NCBI GenBank assembly: GCA_026075535.2
Contig: AP026543.1
Location: 9,858,001 to 9,922,000 of the forward strand
Direction of reading: 5' to 3'
Origin: Tricholoma matsutake
Taxonomy: Eukaryota > Basidiomycota > Agaricomycetes > Agaricales > Tricholomataceae
Length of the DNA: 64,000 bases
The notes beneath the pieces are model-generated. The model saw nothing but the letters and a program-made list of their open reading frames with translations. It searched no databases and had not been told where the DNA came from. The position numbers and the translations under genes were made by a program. Shown here piece after piece: positions 34,188-45,216 of the stretch (positions are counted from its first letter, which is position 1; each line of letters begins with the position of its first letter).

Positions 34188-35306
34188 TCACTCGCTGTGA
34201 ATAGGAAAATCCTGCTCCTCTACAACTTCCAGCTTAACCTCCTCTGCAACTTGATCCTTTGCTTCCTCAACATCTACAAGTGCCAACAGATCTTGCAGGA
34301 GTTCGTCTCGTCCCTCGGGGGTGAGCATGCGGATATCCTGATGATGGGGACACGCTCCAGCCCTGTGTCCAGGTTCCCCACAATGGTAGCAGAGATCCAA
34401 CTTACGTGCACGGCTGCGGGCTGCATCAACATCCATTGGTACTGGGATATTGACGGCTGGTGTGGGAGTTTGACGAGCAGGAATGGGGTTAGGGCGGGGG
34501 AGACTTCGATTGAAGGTGTAGGGTGTATGAGTGGTAGTTGGAGCACGGAATGCAGCATTCAACGCCGCATTTGTGAGTCGGTTCTCGTCACAGAGTGAAG
34601 CAGCTTCATACCAAGCAAGGATATCATCGTCCGCTGGGCGCCCTTCCAACATCTGTGCAATCTGGTCCTGAATTTCTCGGTTGAGCCCCCGTCGGAACTT
34701 CACCACCACTGGTAACCCACTCCCATACCCTGCCATGTCCACCAAATCCTTGAACTCATCGATATAGTTGTCCACGGATCGACGTCCCTGGTGGTAAGTG
34801 GATGACTCAAGTCGTGTCACTGCTCGGTGGCGTTCATTGAGGGGGCAGAAGTGGCGTACGAACTCAGCTCGAAAGTCACCCCAAGTGGAGAAAGGTAGAG
34901 AACCGAGTTCTTTAGTTTGACGTAGGATACGGTCCACATAGAGATAGGCGCGTTCAGATTTCATGTATGTGAAGGCCCAATAAATTTTTGCAGCCTCATC
35001 GACGAATTGATGCGACTGGAGACTAATGTATAACTCACAGGAATTAAGGAATGCACGTCCCTGCGCACGTGCACCATTAAATTCGGCGGGGGGGGACGGT
35101 TTGATCTGGGCACGTTCCTTAGTGGACGCGTTTGGCAAAACATCATTGTTGGGTGTGCTTGGAGTCGTGAAGGGGGAACTATTAGTCGTAGGGTTAGCCT
35201 GGAGGGTCCTAACGAAGTTTTCAATCGTAGATTTAAGCGAGTCGATTTGCGCGCGCATTCCGGAAACGTCGCTTTCAAGCACGTCGAAGCGTTCTGATGC
35301 GTCCAT
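34188..35306 (-). CDS. gag: Element A Gag
   Basis: The ATG at 35306 (MDASERFDVLESDVSG) is the best start; an upstream GTG extension to 35435 is not conserved in element B. 372 residues. It contains a leading coiled-coil-like segment, a Ty3-type capsid region (WGDFRAEFVRHFCPLNERH, near residue 145), and a CCHC zinc knuckle CYHCGEPGHRAGACPH near the C-terminus. Stop TGA (34190-34188) overlaps the start of pol by a base or two. Confidence 0.92.
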   Translation of the reverse strand: MDASERFDVLESDVSGMRAQIDSLKSTIENFVRTLQANPTTNSSPFTTPSTPNNDVLPNASTKERAQIKPSPPAEFNGARAQGRAFLNSCELYISLQSHQFVDEAAKIYWAFTYMKSERAYLYVDRILRQTKELGSLPFSTWGDFRAEFVRHFCPLNERHRAVTRLESSTYHQGRRSVDNYIDEFKDLVDMAGYGSGLPVVVKFRRGLNREIQDQIAQMLEGRPADDDILAWYEAASLCDENRLTNAALNAAFRAPTTTHTPYTFNRSLPRPNPIPARQTPTPAVNIPVPMDVDAARSRARKLDLCYHCGEPGHRAGACPHHQDIRMLTPEGRDELLQDLLALVDVEEAKDQVAEEVKLEVVEEQDFPIHSE

Positions 35307-35460
35307 GTCGCTAGGGAGCGCGTTTGGCGAAAATGGCGGCGTAATAAAGGTGAGAGTATCTGGAACGGTGTGTAGGGACTCTGTGGAGCTTTGGGAAGCG
35401 TCGTCCAGTCCGTACCTGCCTATCTTGGGCAGCACGTTCGCGATTTTCGGGCCTTAGGGG

Positions 35461-35470
35461 AGAGTTTTCT
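35461..35470 (-). promoter_or_regulatory. Self-priming type primer-binding site, element A
   Basis: Two bases beyond the 5' LTR the sense strand reads AGAAAACTCT. Its exact complement AGAGTTTTCT is inside the LTR. This is the arrangement used by Tf1-like elements, where the RNA 5' end primes its own reverse transcription; no tRNA match was needed. Confidence 0.6.
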
Positions 35471-35472
35471 AC

Positions 35473-35898
35473 TATAAGGGCAACCTAAGCCTCTAGCAAA
35501 GGGAAATCCGAAGTTAAAATTATACTACATAATACAGGCATTGGGGGCGCACCTAGCAAAGGGAAATCCGAAGAGAAAACTCTAAGGATCCCCTTGCTGA
35601 TGCCCAGTATATGTGAAGACGACAAAAATCAAATATAACCTAAAAATAGAAAAAGGCGGAGATAGGCGGATCAAGGCCGCCGAATGACATCATACCAAGG
35701 GGTATGTGTCGGAAGGGGTACTCCGCCTCTAAATATAAAAGTGTCAACATATACAAACATGATAGCAAGGGAAAATTAGTAATAAAATCCGGAAAAATCA
35801 TAGAAAATAAAGAATAGAAGGAAATGAGGTGGGGAAAAATATGGGACGAACATAAAAAATAGGAAAAACACACAGGGCACCCCCTTAGTCCCCTTACA
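35473..35898 (-). repeat. Element A 5' LTR
   Basis: 426 bp, same limits as the 3' LTR, followed by CATTG target duplication at 35899. Confidence 0.93.
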
Positions 35899-37007
35899 CA
35901 TTGGGCCTGAATATCACATTTAGATGGCTTGGCAGTCAGTAGAGGTGTTGCCAGGGGCCTAGCACACATGTCACAAAAAGGATTAGGATATGTCAAGTAG
36001 TCTAGCGCCTGCCTGGCAATGGCTCGATACTTTTCAGGAACACCACCTGGTCTGCAATATATAGGAGGATATTTAGGATGAAGGGATGGTCCAAGGGGTA
36101 ACTCTGTTTGAGCAGATGTGACCAGCACAAGAGTGATGATACAAATAGAGTGGAGAGCAGAGTATGGTCTCATAAGCCAGACTGGGATACCTGCCCAGAA
36201 CAGTTCCTCACAGAATGTAAGGCTAGTGGTGAAAGTACCTATGATGTTGGCAGCTCTGTTTGATGATTCAGTCTCATGGGAATAGTGTTCCTCATAATCC
36301 AATAGCCCTGTTAGCTCTGGATATGCCATGCTGCAGGCTGCAGCTCCCAAAGACCAAGTTGGGCCATGAAGAAACTCATGGAAATAAACTCAAGATGATG
36401 GAGCAGATGTTCAAGTAAATTTGACAGCTGAGTCACTAGCACTATGTCCTTGAATCTTTTTGATGGAGCGCAGTTGATGAGCTCAAGGGATAATGATTTT
36501 AACTGGTAAAAGAAAGTAATGTGGATCTTCCCAACCCCACTGAAATTGCCATCATCGTCAACAAAATGCTTACATTCTGGAAAGTGCCACATAATATCAG
36601 CAGGATCACATGACATAGTGGTGCCATGGGGGATACATCTGAGGTAGCCATGAGAATGAAGAAAAGGCTGGGGCCACTGGAGAGGGTCATCCTCCCCATA
36701 GTACAGATTAGTTTGAAGAAAAAGATGTTGATCACCTCCCAGAGGAGGATCTGGTAGGCATGTACAATTTGGACTTGTAAGTATATATTGGCCTTTACTG
36801 ACCAAAGCTCCTGTGAGTCTGTCTGATGATGCCATCACTGAATATGCTATTGGTCAAATAACCCAAAACAGGGTAGTAAAATTTAAGTCTTGTGAGGTCT
36901 GCTGCATGGAGCAACAAGGCCAAGTTGTGCAGAAGCATCTCTGGAGTTACATCTTCCAGTGGTACCATAATGATTTGATGTAGCCTATCAAAATTGAGAG
37001 AAACCAA
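35899..37007 (-). pseudogene. 5' part of the host-like gene split by element A
   Basis: Minus-strand blocks: MVSLNFDRLHQIIMVPLEDV (37007), SSDRLTGALVSKGQYILTSP (36830) running to about 36360, then MAYPELTGLLDYEEHYSHE (36330) to AKPSKCDIQAQ at 35899. The last exon contains YRAIARQALDYLTYPNPFCD (near 36020). The reading reaches the element's target duplication exactly at an exon-intron border, since the bases on the other side of element A start with a GT...AACAG segment. It is a basidiomycete hypothetical family. No catalytic motif seen. Confidence 0.55.
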
Positions 37008-38731
37008 CTAGAAAAAAATGAGAACTGATGTTTCCAAAGAATTTAATGGTACTTACTTCAGTTGACATTCAATTTGAAAGATGTAAGAGAGGGAAAGGCA
37101 AAAGTGGAGCAGACAACACAGACATCTCACCCAAGGGCAAGAATTGATAATCAATCCGGAATCAAAAGAATGCCCAAGTAGAAACAGGCTGCCTCTTGTT
37201 AGGGCTTACACAGTAGGTAGGAGTGGGCAGATTGTTAGGGGGACATACTACAACATTGTGTCCATAGAGAGAATGAGAAGACTGCCTCCAGTTTGCAAGG
37301 GCTTACACAAAAGGTAGGAGAGTGAAATAACCCATCACCAGGGCAGGTTGTTAGGGGGACATACAACATCACACCCATAGCAAAAATGAAAAGACTGACT
37401 CCAACTTGCAAGGGGTTATGTGGCCAGACAAACAAAATGACCTGTCGCCAGGACAGGTCATTAAGGGGGATGTACAGCATCACACCCCAGAAAGTATGAA
37501 TACCTCGCAAATCCAATGAGGGTTTCCTTGGATGATAGCTAAACAGAGAGAAAGAAAGAGTAGCTTACCTGGGATTCAAGTTGAAGGGTGTATGAGAGTA
37601 GTGTATATATGTGCTGGCAACTCCAAGTCATGGTGCTGGACTTGTGGGAAGTAACTTACAGACCTTTTGGAAATTGATCCCCAGTAAGGAACCCATGTAT
37701 TAACTAACATTATTTTATATTAAAAACATTATCTTACATTAATACCAATTAACCAACTATCACCTTAAGACATATGATGAAAAACACCTTGAATACATCC
37801 CTACTTCTTGTGACTTCTTTGATTTTTTTGATCCTCCACAACTCAATCTGATTGATCATCAATAATGCATTTTTCATTCTATCTTGTCTTGTTTATCCCC
37901 TCGTTGACATTGACCATCATCTTTCCAGTCCTCAAAGTTCTCATCATAACCAACATTCCCCTTGTCCAGTGCTGTGATGAGTAGCACTCAACACTTTTGT
38001 CCTCCTACTCCCTCCTCTCATACCTCCACAGGCTGTCATCAAGCTATCAGAATTGTGATGCATCAACTTGCATCCAGTTACCAACACATGTCATTTGTAG
38101 ATGAGCTAGGTTCAGAGCATCATGAAACTGTGCTCTCCAATTCAAGTGTTTAGCTGGTCTTCAGTCACATGCATCTTTGGACAAAGCAGGGTCAACAGAA
38201 TGGCAGCTGTGGGCATAGCTGCCACAGCTATACACTGAATTGCACTTCAAGTTCAGGCCTGGAGCAAGGCCCAAGAACTGTGCATATAGTTGGTAATCAT
38301 GCAAAGTATGTCATTCTGACTCACTCTAAAGTCTACAATGGTCTAACGACATCCCATACATGGCAGATGGTTGATTGGTGCCCTCAATGGTGTTAAAAGC
38401 TTAGGATGAATTCTACTAGTGTTAAACACTAGTCAGTAACTCAAGTCAACTGTCTGCAACACACTTATAACACAGGTTTAATAATAGTAGTGTGTATTGC
38501 ACTTTGGCCAAATCAATCTAGTGTCTAGCTTCCTAGACATAGTAGGAATTTGCATTTGTTTGGCCCTGTCATGCCAGGAAGCTGTGAGGCATGAAACTAG
38601 GTTTCCACTATATTGCATCTCCTATGTCTGAGTCCAAGAATTGAAGTAATAGCTACAGTATGAAGCAAGATATGAAGTAAAGTAATTTCAGTCATAATAT
38701 CTACAATCTAACAAGTATAGTAACAAGTCTG
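37008..38731. other. Gene-free stretch with tandem repeats and a palindrome
   Basis: No gene supported. At 37195-37495 three imperfect copies of a roughly 110-bp unit occur (TTAGGGGGACATAC, CTTGCAAGGG, CACCAGGGCAGG), making the minus-strand frame 37235-37516 repetitive. 38415-38433 is a perfect hairpin-forming palindrome (ACTAGTGTT-A-AACACTAGT). Confidence 0.55.
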
Positions 38732-38974
38732 TTGGACTATGTAGCAAGTGTTTCATCACAGTATTCAACAAATGGGTGCCTAGAATGGAGAAATCACAGC
38801 TGGGGAGTGTCAAAGGAAGGCATATTTGAGGTCTTTGATAGCAATGGAGCTTGGCTTGTGCTGTTCAGAAAACCACTGCTGAAAATATTCAAGGCAGTCC
38901 AGAACTACAATCTAGACATAGGAAAGATCCCCAAGGGTGATGATTCAGTGCAACTGCAAAACCAACACCCATAA
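38732..38974 (+). pseudogene. Gypsy protease-region fragment (gypsy D, left piece)
   Basis: Encodes GIFEVFDSNGAWLVLFRKPL, LKIFKAVQNYNLDIG and ends LQNQHP. The FEVFDS.GAW..LFGKP signature belongs to the retropepsin region of a common mushroom Ty3/gypsy family (recalled). The catalytic DSG is not in the retained part. Element e2 is inserted 25 bp downstream. Confidence 0.55.
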
Positions 38975-39268
38975 GGGTGAGGAATATCTTCTGTAATTTA
39001 CACTCCCCCACCTAGTCCATTCAGAGTCCCAGCTGTCTGAGCAGAATGGTAGGAATCCACATGGAATCCTAGCAAAGTCCAAGCTCAGTCCAAGTTGTCC
39101 ACATGGAATGCTCAGACTACTTTAATCATCCAAGTTAGACTGAATTCCAAGTGAATTTTACACCAATTTCCAAGTGAAGTCTGAGTACAGTCCAAGCACA
39201 GTCCAAGCAACTGTCAACTTAGTGAATTTTTGACTAAGTCCCCAAGAAAAGATGAATGTAAATAACCA

Positions 39269-39335
39269 GATTTGAACCCTCAGCCTCACAACTTTCTTCA
39301 TGTGACCATAAACATTTATACCACTCTGCCAGAAT
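39269..39335 (-). ncRNA. tRNA-like Pol III module, left end of e2
   Basis: Minus strand: A box TGGCAGAGTGGT (39331-39320) and B box GGTTCAAATCT (39279-39269), about 40 bp apart, with TTTTC some 20 bp further on. It fits Pol III internal promoter consensus well but does not fold as a full tRNA that I can assign. Confidence 0.6.
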
Positions 39336-39908
39336 GGCAGTGGTAGTTTACATCATTAATGTTATTTATTAGCTATTTACAAATTACATGTAAATAAAAA
39401 AATAAATCACTGTTGCTGGAAATGAGCAACAGGAATATGGACAGTAAGAAAAGCCCCCCTATTGTAGAGGGGGGCAGCTACCAAATATGAACAGGGCAAG
39501 GCGGCAGGTGCATAGCGCATTTTGCCTACCCCTCCCATTGTGGTGGTAGGGTGTGCTCTTGTTGTTCTTGTCCCTTCCCCCTGCCCCTGCCCCTCAGTTG
39601 TTGTTGTTTTTCTACCTGGGTCATTCCTGCTGTCCCTGTCCCCTTGTTCTCTGTGGTGTCATTTCCATCATCCGTAGCACCCGTAGTCCACCCTGTGAGC
39701 AGTTGCTCAAAGCAGTGGGGGCAGGTGCTGGGCCATCTGTTGTTGGCATTGGCATGTTGTTCATTGTCATTCTCCTCGCATTCTCCTTGTCATTGGCTTT
39801 CCTGTGTCTTGCATGCTGTCCCCACCCCCCTTGTTGTCCTCGTCTGGTCCCTGGAAAAGCTTTTTAGTAACAAAAAAATGAAATGAAAGAGAAAAAAAAC
39901 TCACAGAT

Positions 39909-39939
39909 GCCCAAGAGATGTTGATGTCATCTCTTGGGC
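39909..39939 (+). repeat. Central hairpin of e2
   Basis: GCCCAAGAGATG and CATCTCTTGGGC form a perfect 12-bp stem with a 7-nt loop, followed by a run of seven T. Its counterpart in e3 has compensating stem changes. Confidence 0.8.
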
Positions 39940-40539
39940 CCTTTTTTTGGGTTTCCTTGCCGTTGCCCCCCCCATCCCATTGTTGTTGTCCTCCCCAGCT
40001 GTCATCATTGTCACATTTGTTGTTTTCCATTCATCATCATGCCCTCATTGTTCGTGCCCTCATTGCCTCCCCCTGTCCTCGTTGTTCCCGCCCTGTTGTT
40101 GTCTTTCTTGCCTCGTCATTGCTCTGGCCCTGTGTTGCCTGGCCCCCATGGGTGTCATTCCCATTATGTGCATTTTCCTTGTGGTTCACTTGTGGTTTGT
40201 CATGCTGCAATCCACCCTGTGAGCAGGGGCCCACAGCGGTGGTGTAATGGGGTTGGGAGTGGGGCGTTTTGGCCTGGGGACTGTCTTACAAGATGTTTAT
40301 TACCTAGAAAAGAATAAAAAACAGTTAGTTAGTAAAATGAAACAAAGAAGAAATAAGAAAAAAACTTATCTAGGGTGCAATTGTGAAGTGTAGGCAGCAG
40401 TAGAGGGAGGTAGCAGTGTTGAGAGTGGTGGTGGTGGTTGGGTGATGAGCTGGCAACATTGATGATGCAGCTGTGTGCTTTGTCATACACAGCCACCAGG
40501 AGTACTACGTAGGGGATTGATGTGGGTGGGCTAAGTATG

Positions 40540-40606
40540 GCTCTGTGGTGTAATGGTTAAGTGCTGCATTACTTAGGACCAAGGGGTTGAGTGTTCAATT
40601 CTTGCT
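40540..40606 (+). ncRNA. tRNA-like Pol III module, right end of e2
   Basis: A-box-like TGTGGTGTAATGGTTAA (40544-40560), B-box-like GTGTTCAATTC (40591-40601), then TTTT near 40618. It faces outward toward the right end. Confidence 0.55.
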
Positions 40607-40889
40607 CATGACAATTATTTTACTATTAAATGTAGTAGGGCTCAGACTGCTCATTCTTGTCCTAGCATTCCATGTAATTCTGTGCAGAGTCTGGACAGAT
40701 TCCTAACTGGAAATTCCGAGTCCTAGCTCTCTGCTAGGCTTCTGCGTGGACTGAACTTGGACTCAGCTTGGACTTGGAATGGAAATTTGGCTGGATTTTC
40801 TGCCAGTAAACTTCCTAGCTCAGTCCAAACGGAGTCCTAGGAATCCAAGCATTCCATTTGGGTTAGGTGGGGGAGTGTAAAGTACTCAA

Positions 40890-42190
40890 TATCTTCACCA
40901 GAACAGCACATAAACCTCAAGAGGGACCACTGTGCATCCCCCTCAAGGCAAGTCTTCCAACATGATGATTTCATGGGAGCACCAGTTGATGAGGCAATAA
41001 TCAAGCAAACAAAAAAACCTGGGAAACAAGAAACACTACAAAACCAACACCCACTCACCCAGGAAGGGAACAAGAGACACACAAAGGGAGAATGTGCTAT
41101 GTGGTGAATGGCTAATTGTCTGAAGGAAAAGAAGTCTAGAGCAGGTCAAACATCAGCAAAGCACAAAAGGTTAGAGATGCCACTGTGGAAAGAAACACAA
41201 CCATAACTAATGAACTAGTTCTGAAAGGACCAAAATTTGATGGCACACCCTTCATCATCACCACTGACGGTTGCAATTACATGCTGTCACAAAGTCACAC
41301 TATGGTCTTACTGAATGGAAAAGACATCACACATATACATCTGGTTGCATTTGGCAGCAAATGAACATCCAAAACAGAAGAGAAGTACAAACCATATTTG
41401 CTGGAATTTGCTGCACTGAAGTTCTCCCTAGATAAACTCTCTGACCTCATATGGGGCTGCCCAGTTGAGCTGGAAACAGACTGTCAGGCACTCAGAGACC
41501 ATCTACTAAATGACAAGCTTAACTCCACCCCCACATTTGTTGGAGGGATGGCATACTGGCACACCAGATTGTGGATGTACAACACAGACCTGGCCACCTG
41601 AACCCCATTGCAAACAGTATCAGCAGGAAGTAAGTGAATCTACCCACAGAAGAAAATGATGGTCATGAGTGGACAGTAAGTGAAGATTGGGAAGCACACT
41701 GGCATTCAGAACAACATATTCCAAATTGAACCGCTACCCACCCATGATGCTCTGAAAGCCCAATTTGCCAACAAAAAAATATTCCTGAATGTCATAGAAG
41801 CACTGACTGAACTAGATCATGGTAAATGTGTTAAAGAATGGAAGAGAGCCAAGCACTGAGCAGAAGGATACATGATCCAAGATGGCAAACTTTGGAAGAT
41901 AGGAGATACCAAATCCACATGGGCAAAACAACAGGTAGAGTGTGTACCACAATTGGAGGCAGTCACATTAGCATGGGAAATCCACCAGAATCAAGGACAT
42001 TTTCACTGGGACAATGTAAAAATTGCACTAATGGACAAGATAGCTAGCCAACACCTATACTGGTCAATCACCAAGGTGATCATGGATTGTGATAAGTGGA
42101 AAGGACATGGCCCCAAACACTTACATTCACTACTACAGCCCAGAACATGGTGGCACCTATTTGAACTGCTCGTGGGGGACACACTGTCCA
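40890..42190 (+). pseudogene. Gypsy RNase H / integrase fragment (gypsy D, right piece)
   Basis: Plus-strand blocks: GPKFDGTPFIITTDGCNYML (near 41230; RNase H start, with frames broken), EFAALKFSLDKLSDLIWGCP with ELETDCQALRDHLLNDKLNS (41405-41530), and an integrase zinc-binding region IHQNQGHFHWDNVKIALMDK...DCDKWKGHGPKHLHSL (41980-42135). It stops at FELLVGDTLS (about 42190), the normal start of the integrase core. There, element e4 begins. RT is missing between this and the protease piece, so the copy suffered an internal deletion as well as insertions. Confidence 0.65.
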
Positions 42191-42197
42191 CTCTTCA

Positions 42198-42540
42198 CAC
42201 TCCCCCACCTTTCCTGGTGGACTCTGACTGGAGTCTGATCAGACTGACCAGAATCCAACTGGAGTCCAACTGGAGTCCACTGGGACTGGTCACCAGCCAA
42301 CTGCCTGCAAAGTTGCCAGTCCAGTCCCAGTCCAGTCCAACTGGATTCCACTCAGACTGGTCCAGTGGTGTCCAGTGGTGTCCACTGGAGTGAGTCTGGT
42401 TGGAGTCCAGTCAGATTCCGCTGAAAAAGTGTGTAAAAAAGGGAATTGAACCCAGAGCCCTGTGTATTATGCTTACATAAGCAACCCACAATATAACCCC
42501 AACCTTCTGCCCAATGAGAGTATTTGATGCCTGAAATGTT
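42198..42540. mobile_element. e4: left-end fragment of the same TIR family
   Basis: CACTCCCCCACC at 42198, then GGAGTCC/AGTCCAACTGG subterminal repeats to about 42420, then a tRNA-like module. No matching right end found, so it is truncated. It interrupts the gypsy D integrase right after VGDTLS. Confidence 0.55.
42441..42516 (-). ncRNA. tRNA-like Pol III module in e4
   Basis: Minus strand: A-box-like TGGGCAGAAGGTTGGGG (42513-42497), perfect B box GGGTTCAATTCCC (42453-42441), directly followed by a long T run (Pol III terminator-like). Confidence 0.6.
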
Positions 42541-42999
42541 ACCAGGATGGTAAGACATGTAACCTGTCTATTGAATAACCATGTTTGAGCTCCAGATCAA
42601 AGCCAAGGAGTGCTGCCCTGACATTTGCCAAGTATGTTGTGTCCACCAGTGCAAGAAGTGCTGAGATCATCCTCTTGGCCCCACCTTCTGCATATGATGC
42701 CATGTTCAATGTTGGTAGAACAGGGGGTGGGGATGTTGAAGATAATGGACAATGTGCTGAAGATAATGAACCAATGGAATGGGACAGATCTTCCAGCAAC
42801 CAAATAAAGGCAAACAATCACTTGGCTAGTGCAGTACAATGTTGGATAGGCTGACTTATTGGTTTGCTGTCTGCAACAATATCCCTCTATTTGTTTTGCC
42901 AGAGGATTGGGTCCCATGCGGGTGGACAACAGTATGTACAGTGTTGTTGTTTTTACTTAACATACTTACCATTCAATTTGTGATTAGGAGGATCAACAT
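42541..42999. other. No gene recognised
   Basis: Short overlapping frames on both strands with no features. It possibly includes the 5' region of the gene at 43000. Confidence 0.4.
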
Positions 43000-44271
43000 A
43001 TGTATAACCGTGCAAGGACCCAAGATTTCTTAGATCCAACTGCACCGATGCCAGATGGATTGGAAGTCCAGAATCCTGTGCGAGACTACAAGCCATCCAA
43101 ATGCTTGAAAGTTAAATGCTTGCGTATTGAAATTGATTCCTCTTCAGTTGGTTTAGACAAGTCTTCATCGAGCGACCCTCCCATTTCAACTGTTCCAAAC
43201 ATTGGTCCATCAACTGGAGTATCACGCGACGCATTCGTTATACTGCTACCAGTTTGTCAACCAGCAGTACTGATTGACACAGAAATAAATGAAAGACCAC
43301 CCTTGCCAACTCATTCCACTTGTCCTGTTATTTTACCATCTCGCCACCTGTGCAGGGCGATCACACCTCCACAATTCTATGTGCTGCTCGAAACTGAGCT
43401 ACTCCACCCATTGACATGCCTCTGCAATCCCCATTTGCTGTCAAGGAAGAACGACTGACAAATGAAGATGTTGGCTGGGAAGGTCGCATTCATTTCAAAA
43501 GTCTGATCATGGAGGAAACACGTCTATGCATTCAAATTAATTGTACTGCAAAAATGGGATCGAAGTATCTTCCAGTTCAGAAGATGAACAAGTTGCCACT
43601 CCACCCTTCCACAGGATCGAGTGGCAGTACTCCTCTCGTTGTTCCCACTCTTTCTGTTGCACCACCACCCATCCCTCCTCCATCCACCGGCCCACCCACC
43701 CACATGCAGGCTCATGTCACAACATCATTAAGTTCTGCTCCTCCTCCCAATGCATCACCTCTCTCCTCCCCAATGCCGCCATTCCCACCAACCCCACCAA
43801 CACCCCAAGCATTGGGATTGCCCAAATGGCCTGTCAGCCACCCACAATCACCACCATCTGATAGTGAAGGTGATGCAGAGGAGATTGGTAGGGAAGCATT
43901 GGGTAGGATGGAGGAGGTTGACTGAAATGAGAGGGAGATGGAGGTTGATGTCCCTCCTGTGGCCCTGGAATCATTGGCAGTAATCCCCATGAGCTTTCTG
44001 CATGCGGAGATGGAGGATTCTATGGACACTGATGTGAAGGCTAAGGAGGTGCTGGATGGATGGAAGATGAAGTACGAGGTGCTCTTGTCAGAGGTGGAGA
44101 ACATTGGAGGAAAAAATGATGGTCCTTCACGGCAACAGCATAGAAAAACATGACTCCTGTCACAGGTGCTGCAAGCTCAAATGCTGATTGGAACCAGCAT
44201 TGATTTAATGAAGGATTGCCTCCAGAAACTTGAGGCAGATGGTCAATCAGTGGACTCAAATCTAATAGAAT
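43000..44271 (+). pseudogene. Unrecognised Pro-rich / coiled-coil gene with two TGA stops
   Basis: A first frame (43000-43458) opens MYNRARTQDFLDPTAPMPDG; a second (43416 on) carries a Pro-rich region (SVAPPPIPPPSTGPP, PMPPFPPTPPTPQALGLPKW) and an acidic SDSEGDAEEIG patch. That second frame then continues in the same phase through TGA at 43923 (VD*NEREMEVDVPP) and TGA at about 44151 (RKT*LLSQVLQAQM). It ends in a Leu-rich helix (IDLMKDCLQKLEADGQSV) at 44271. Both stops are consistent with CGA to TGA. Its organisation parallels the Cys/coil cargo gene at 6229-8032 (Pro/Ser-rich middle, helical end), so it may be a relic of another transposon's cargo. Confidence 0.5.
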
Positions 44272-44299
44272 AAAGACTATTTGTAACATTATATATTCA

Positions 44300-44840
44300 T
44301 TAAGAGCTTAATCAAGGGAACTAAACAGGATAATATTGGTGGTATGAACCAGCCATTCTGGAATCCTTGTAAACACACCCATTCCAAAAAGCTTTCTATT
44401 GCATAACCCCACCCAGACAGAAAGGCTCTTTGAGCTCCATGTTCTCATCCATTCTGACACCATCCAGTGCATCTGTCTTGAATCAATCTGTTCCATATTC
44501 TCTCCCATTATGTAGCCTCACCCTTTCAGAAATGCAATCCATTTGATAATCATGCTCATTCTGTAATTCTATCCATTCCATATCCCCACCCATTCTAAAC
44601 CATTATCTGCTCTGTATTCCCACCCATTCTGTCTTTTTACCTGTTCTCCCATCAATCCCATCATTCTGAAAAGCTATCTGTCCCGTTCCATTGTCCAACC
44701 CACTCTGTTGTCCAACCCATTCTGTAATTAATGTCACCATAAATCTATTCTGTTTATCAGATCCATTCCATCATTTGTTCCGTTCTGTCATTCATCCCGT
44801 TCCATTCTGTCATCTGACCTGTTCTGTCATCAGCAACACA
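44300..44840 (+). repeat. Degenerate CCATTCTG-type simple repeat
   Basis: Dozens of imperfect CCATTCTG/ATTCTGTCATC words, densest at 44440-44830. No coding. Confidence 0.75.
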
Positions 44841-44879
44841 TGCACATCAATGTAGTTTCATTATCTGGTGGAACAACAT

Positions 44880-45130
44880 GTTGAACACCAGTGAATGGTC
44901 TAATATACCCTTGCAGCACCCATGGGCCCATCCACCATTAATGGTCTAATGTAACCTACCTAATAGCACCATGGGCCCACCCACCATTCATGGTCTAGTG
45001 AATGATGGCATGCATCCCATAGGCCTACCCATCATATATGGTCTCCTGCACACTGGGACACAGCTCATAGGCCCACTCTATTTGAATGAGACTTATGCTC
45101 AAGATGAGCCCATCCTTGTAACATGAGCTA
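44880..45130 (+). repeat. Degenerate GGGCCCA-containing repeats
   Basis: Four to five copies of a roughly 55-70 bp unit (CATGGGCCCACCCACCATT...ATGGTCTA). Unrelated to genes. Confidence 0.7.
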
Positions 45131-45216
45131 GGACAATCCATGGGCCCATGTTAGCTGGATCATCACCAATGGCCAAATACCACCATCCCATATATATGGG
45201 GCTAAAGTCACTGAGA

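Larger units (their letters stand above)
29852..35898 (-). mobile_element. Element A: full-length Ty3/gypsy chromovirus
   Basis: A 6,047-bp element with 426-bp LTRs at both ends. The 5-bp duplication CATTG lies at 29847-29851 and 35899-35903. LTRs start TGTAAGGG and end CCCTTATA in the sense direction. By eye the two LTRs differ at one position (T/C near 30049/35668), so the insertion is recent. Gag and Pol are both open. Gag and Pol are encoded in two frames, with Pol at -1. A purine tract (AGAGAGGGGG) lies just before the 3' LTR and a self-priming-type primer site lies just after the 5' LTR. This copy could be autonomous. Confidence 0.93.
39001..40878. mobile_element. e2: TIR element with a tRNA-like module near each end
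   Basis: Termini CACTCCCCCACC at 39001 and GGTGGGGGAGTG ending at 40878 are perfect inverted repeats, bordered by TA on both sides (38999-39000, 40879-40880), consistent with a TA target duplication. Subterminal regions carry AGTCCAAG-type words. About 270-320 bp inside each end is an outward-facing tRNA-like A-box/B-box module with a following T run. The core (39500-40500) is C/T-rich and holds a perfect 12-bp-stem hairpin at 39909-39939. Open frames in the core are compositional. The core is related, in inverted orientation, to that of e3. There is no transposase; it is non-autonomous. Confidence 0.72.

Noticed and set aside
39551..40317. Cys/Leu/Pro-rich frames in the e2 core (possible secreted or membrane proteins)
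   Set aside because: The region is C/T-rich low complexity, several overlapping frames are open at once, and the e3 homologue does not conserve a frame.
39001..40878. TACACTCCCCC ends as polypurine tract plus LTR starts
   Set aside because: TG after a G-rich tract looks like an LTR border, but the ends are inverted relative to each other and have no direct repeats beside them.
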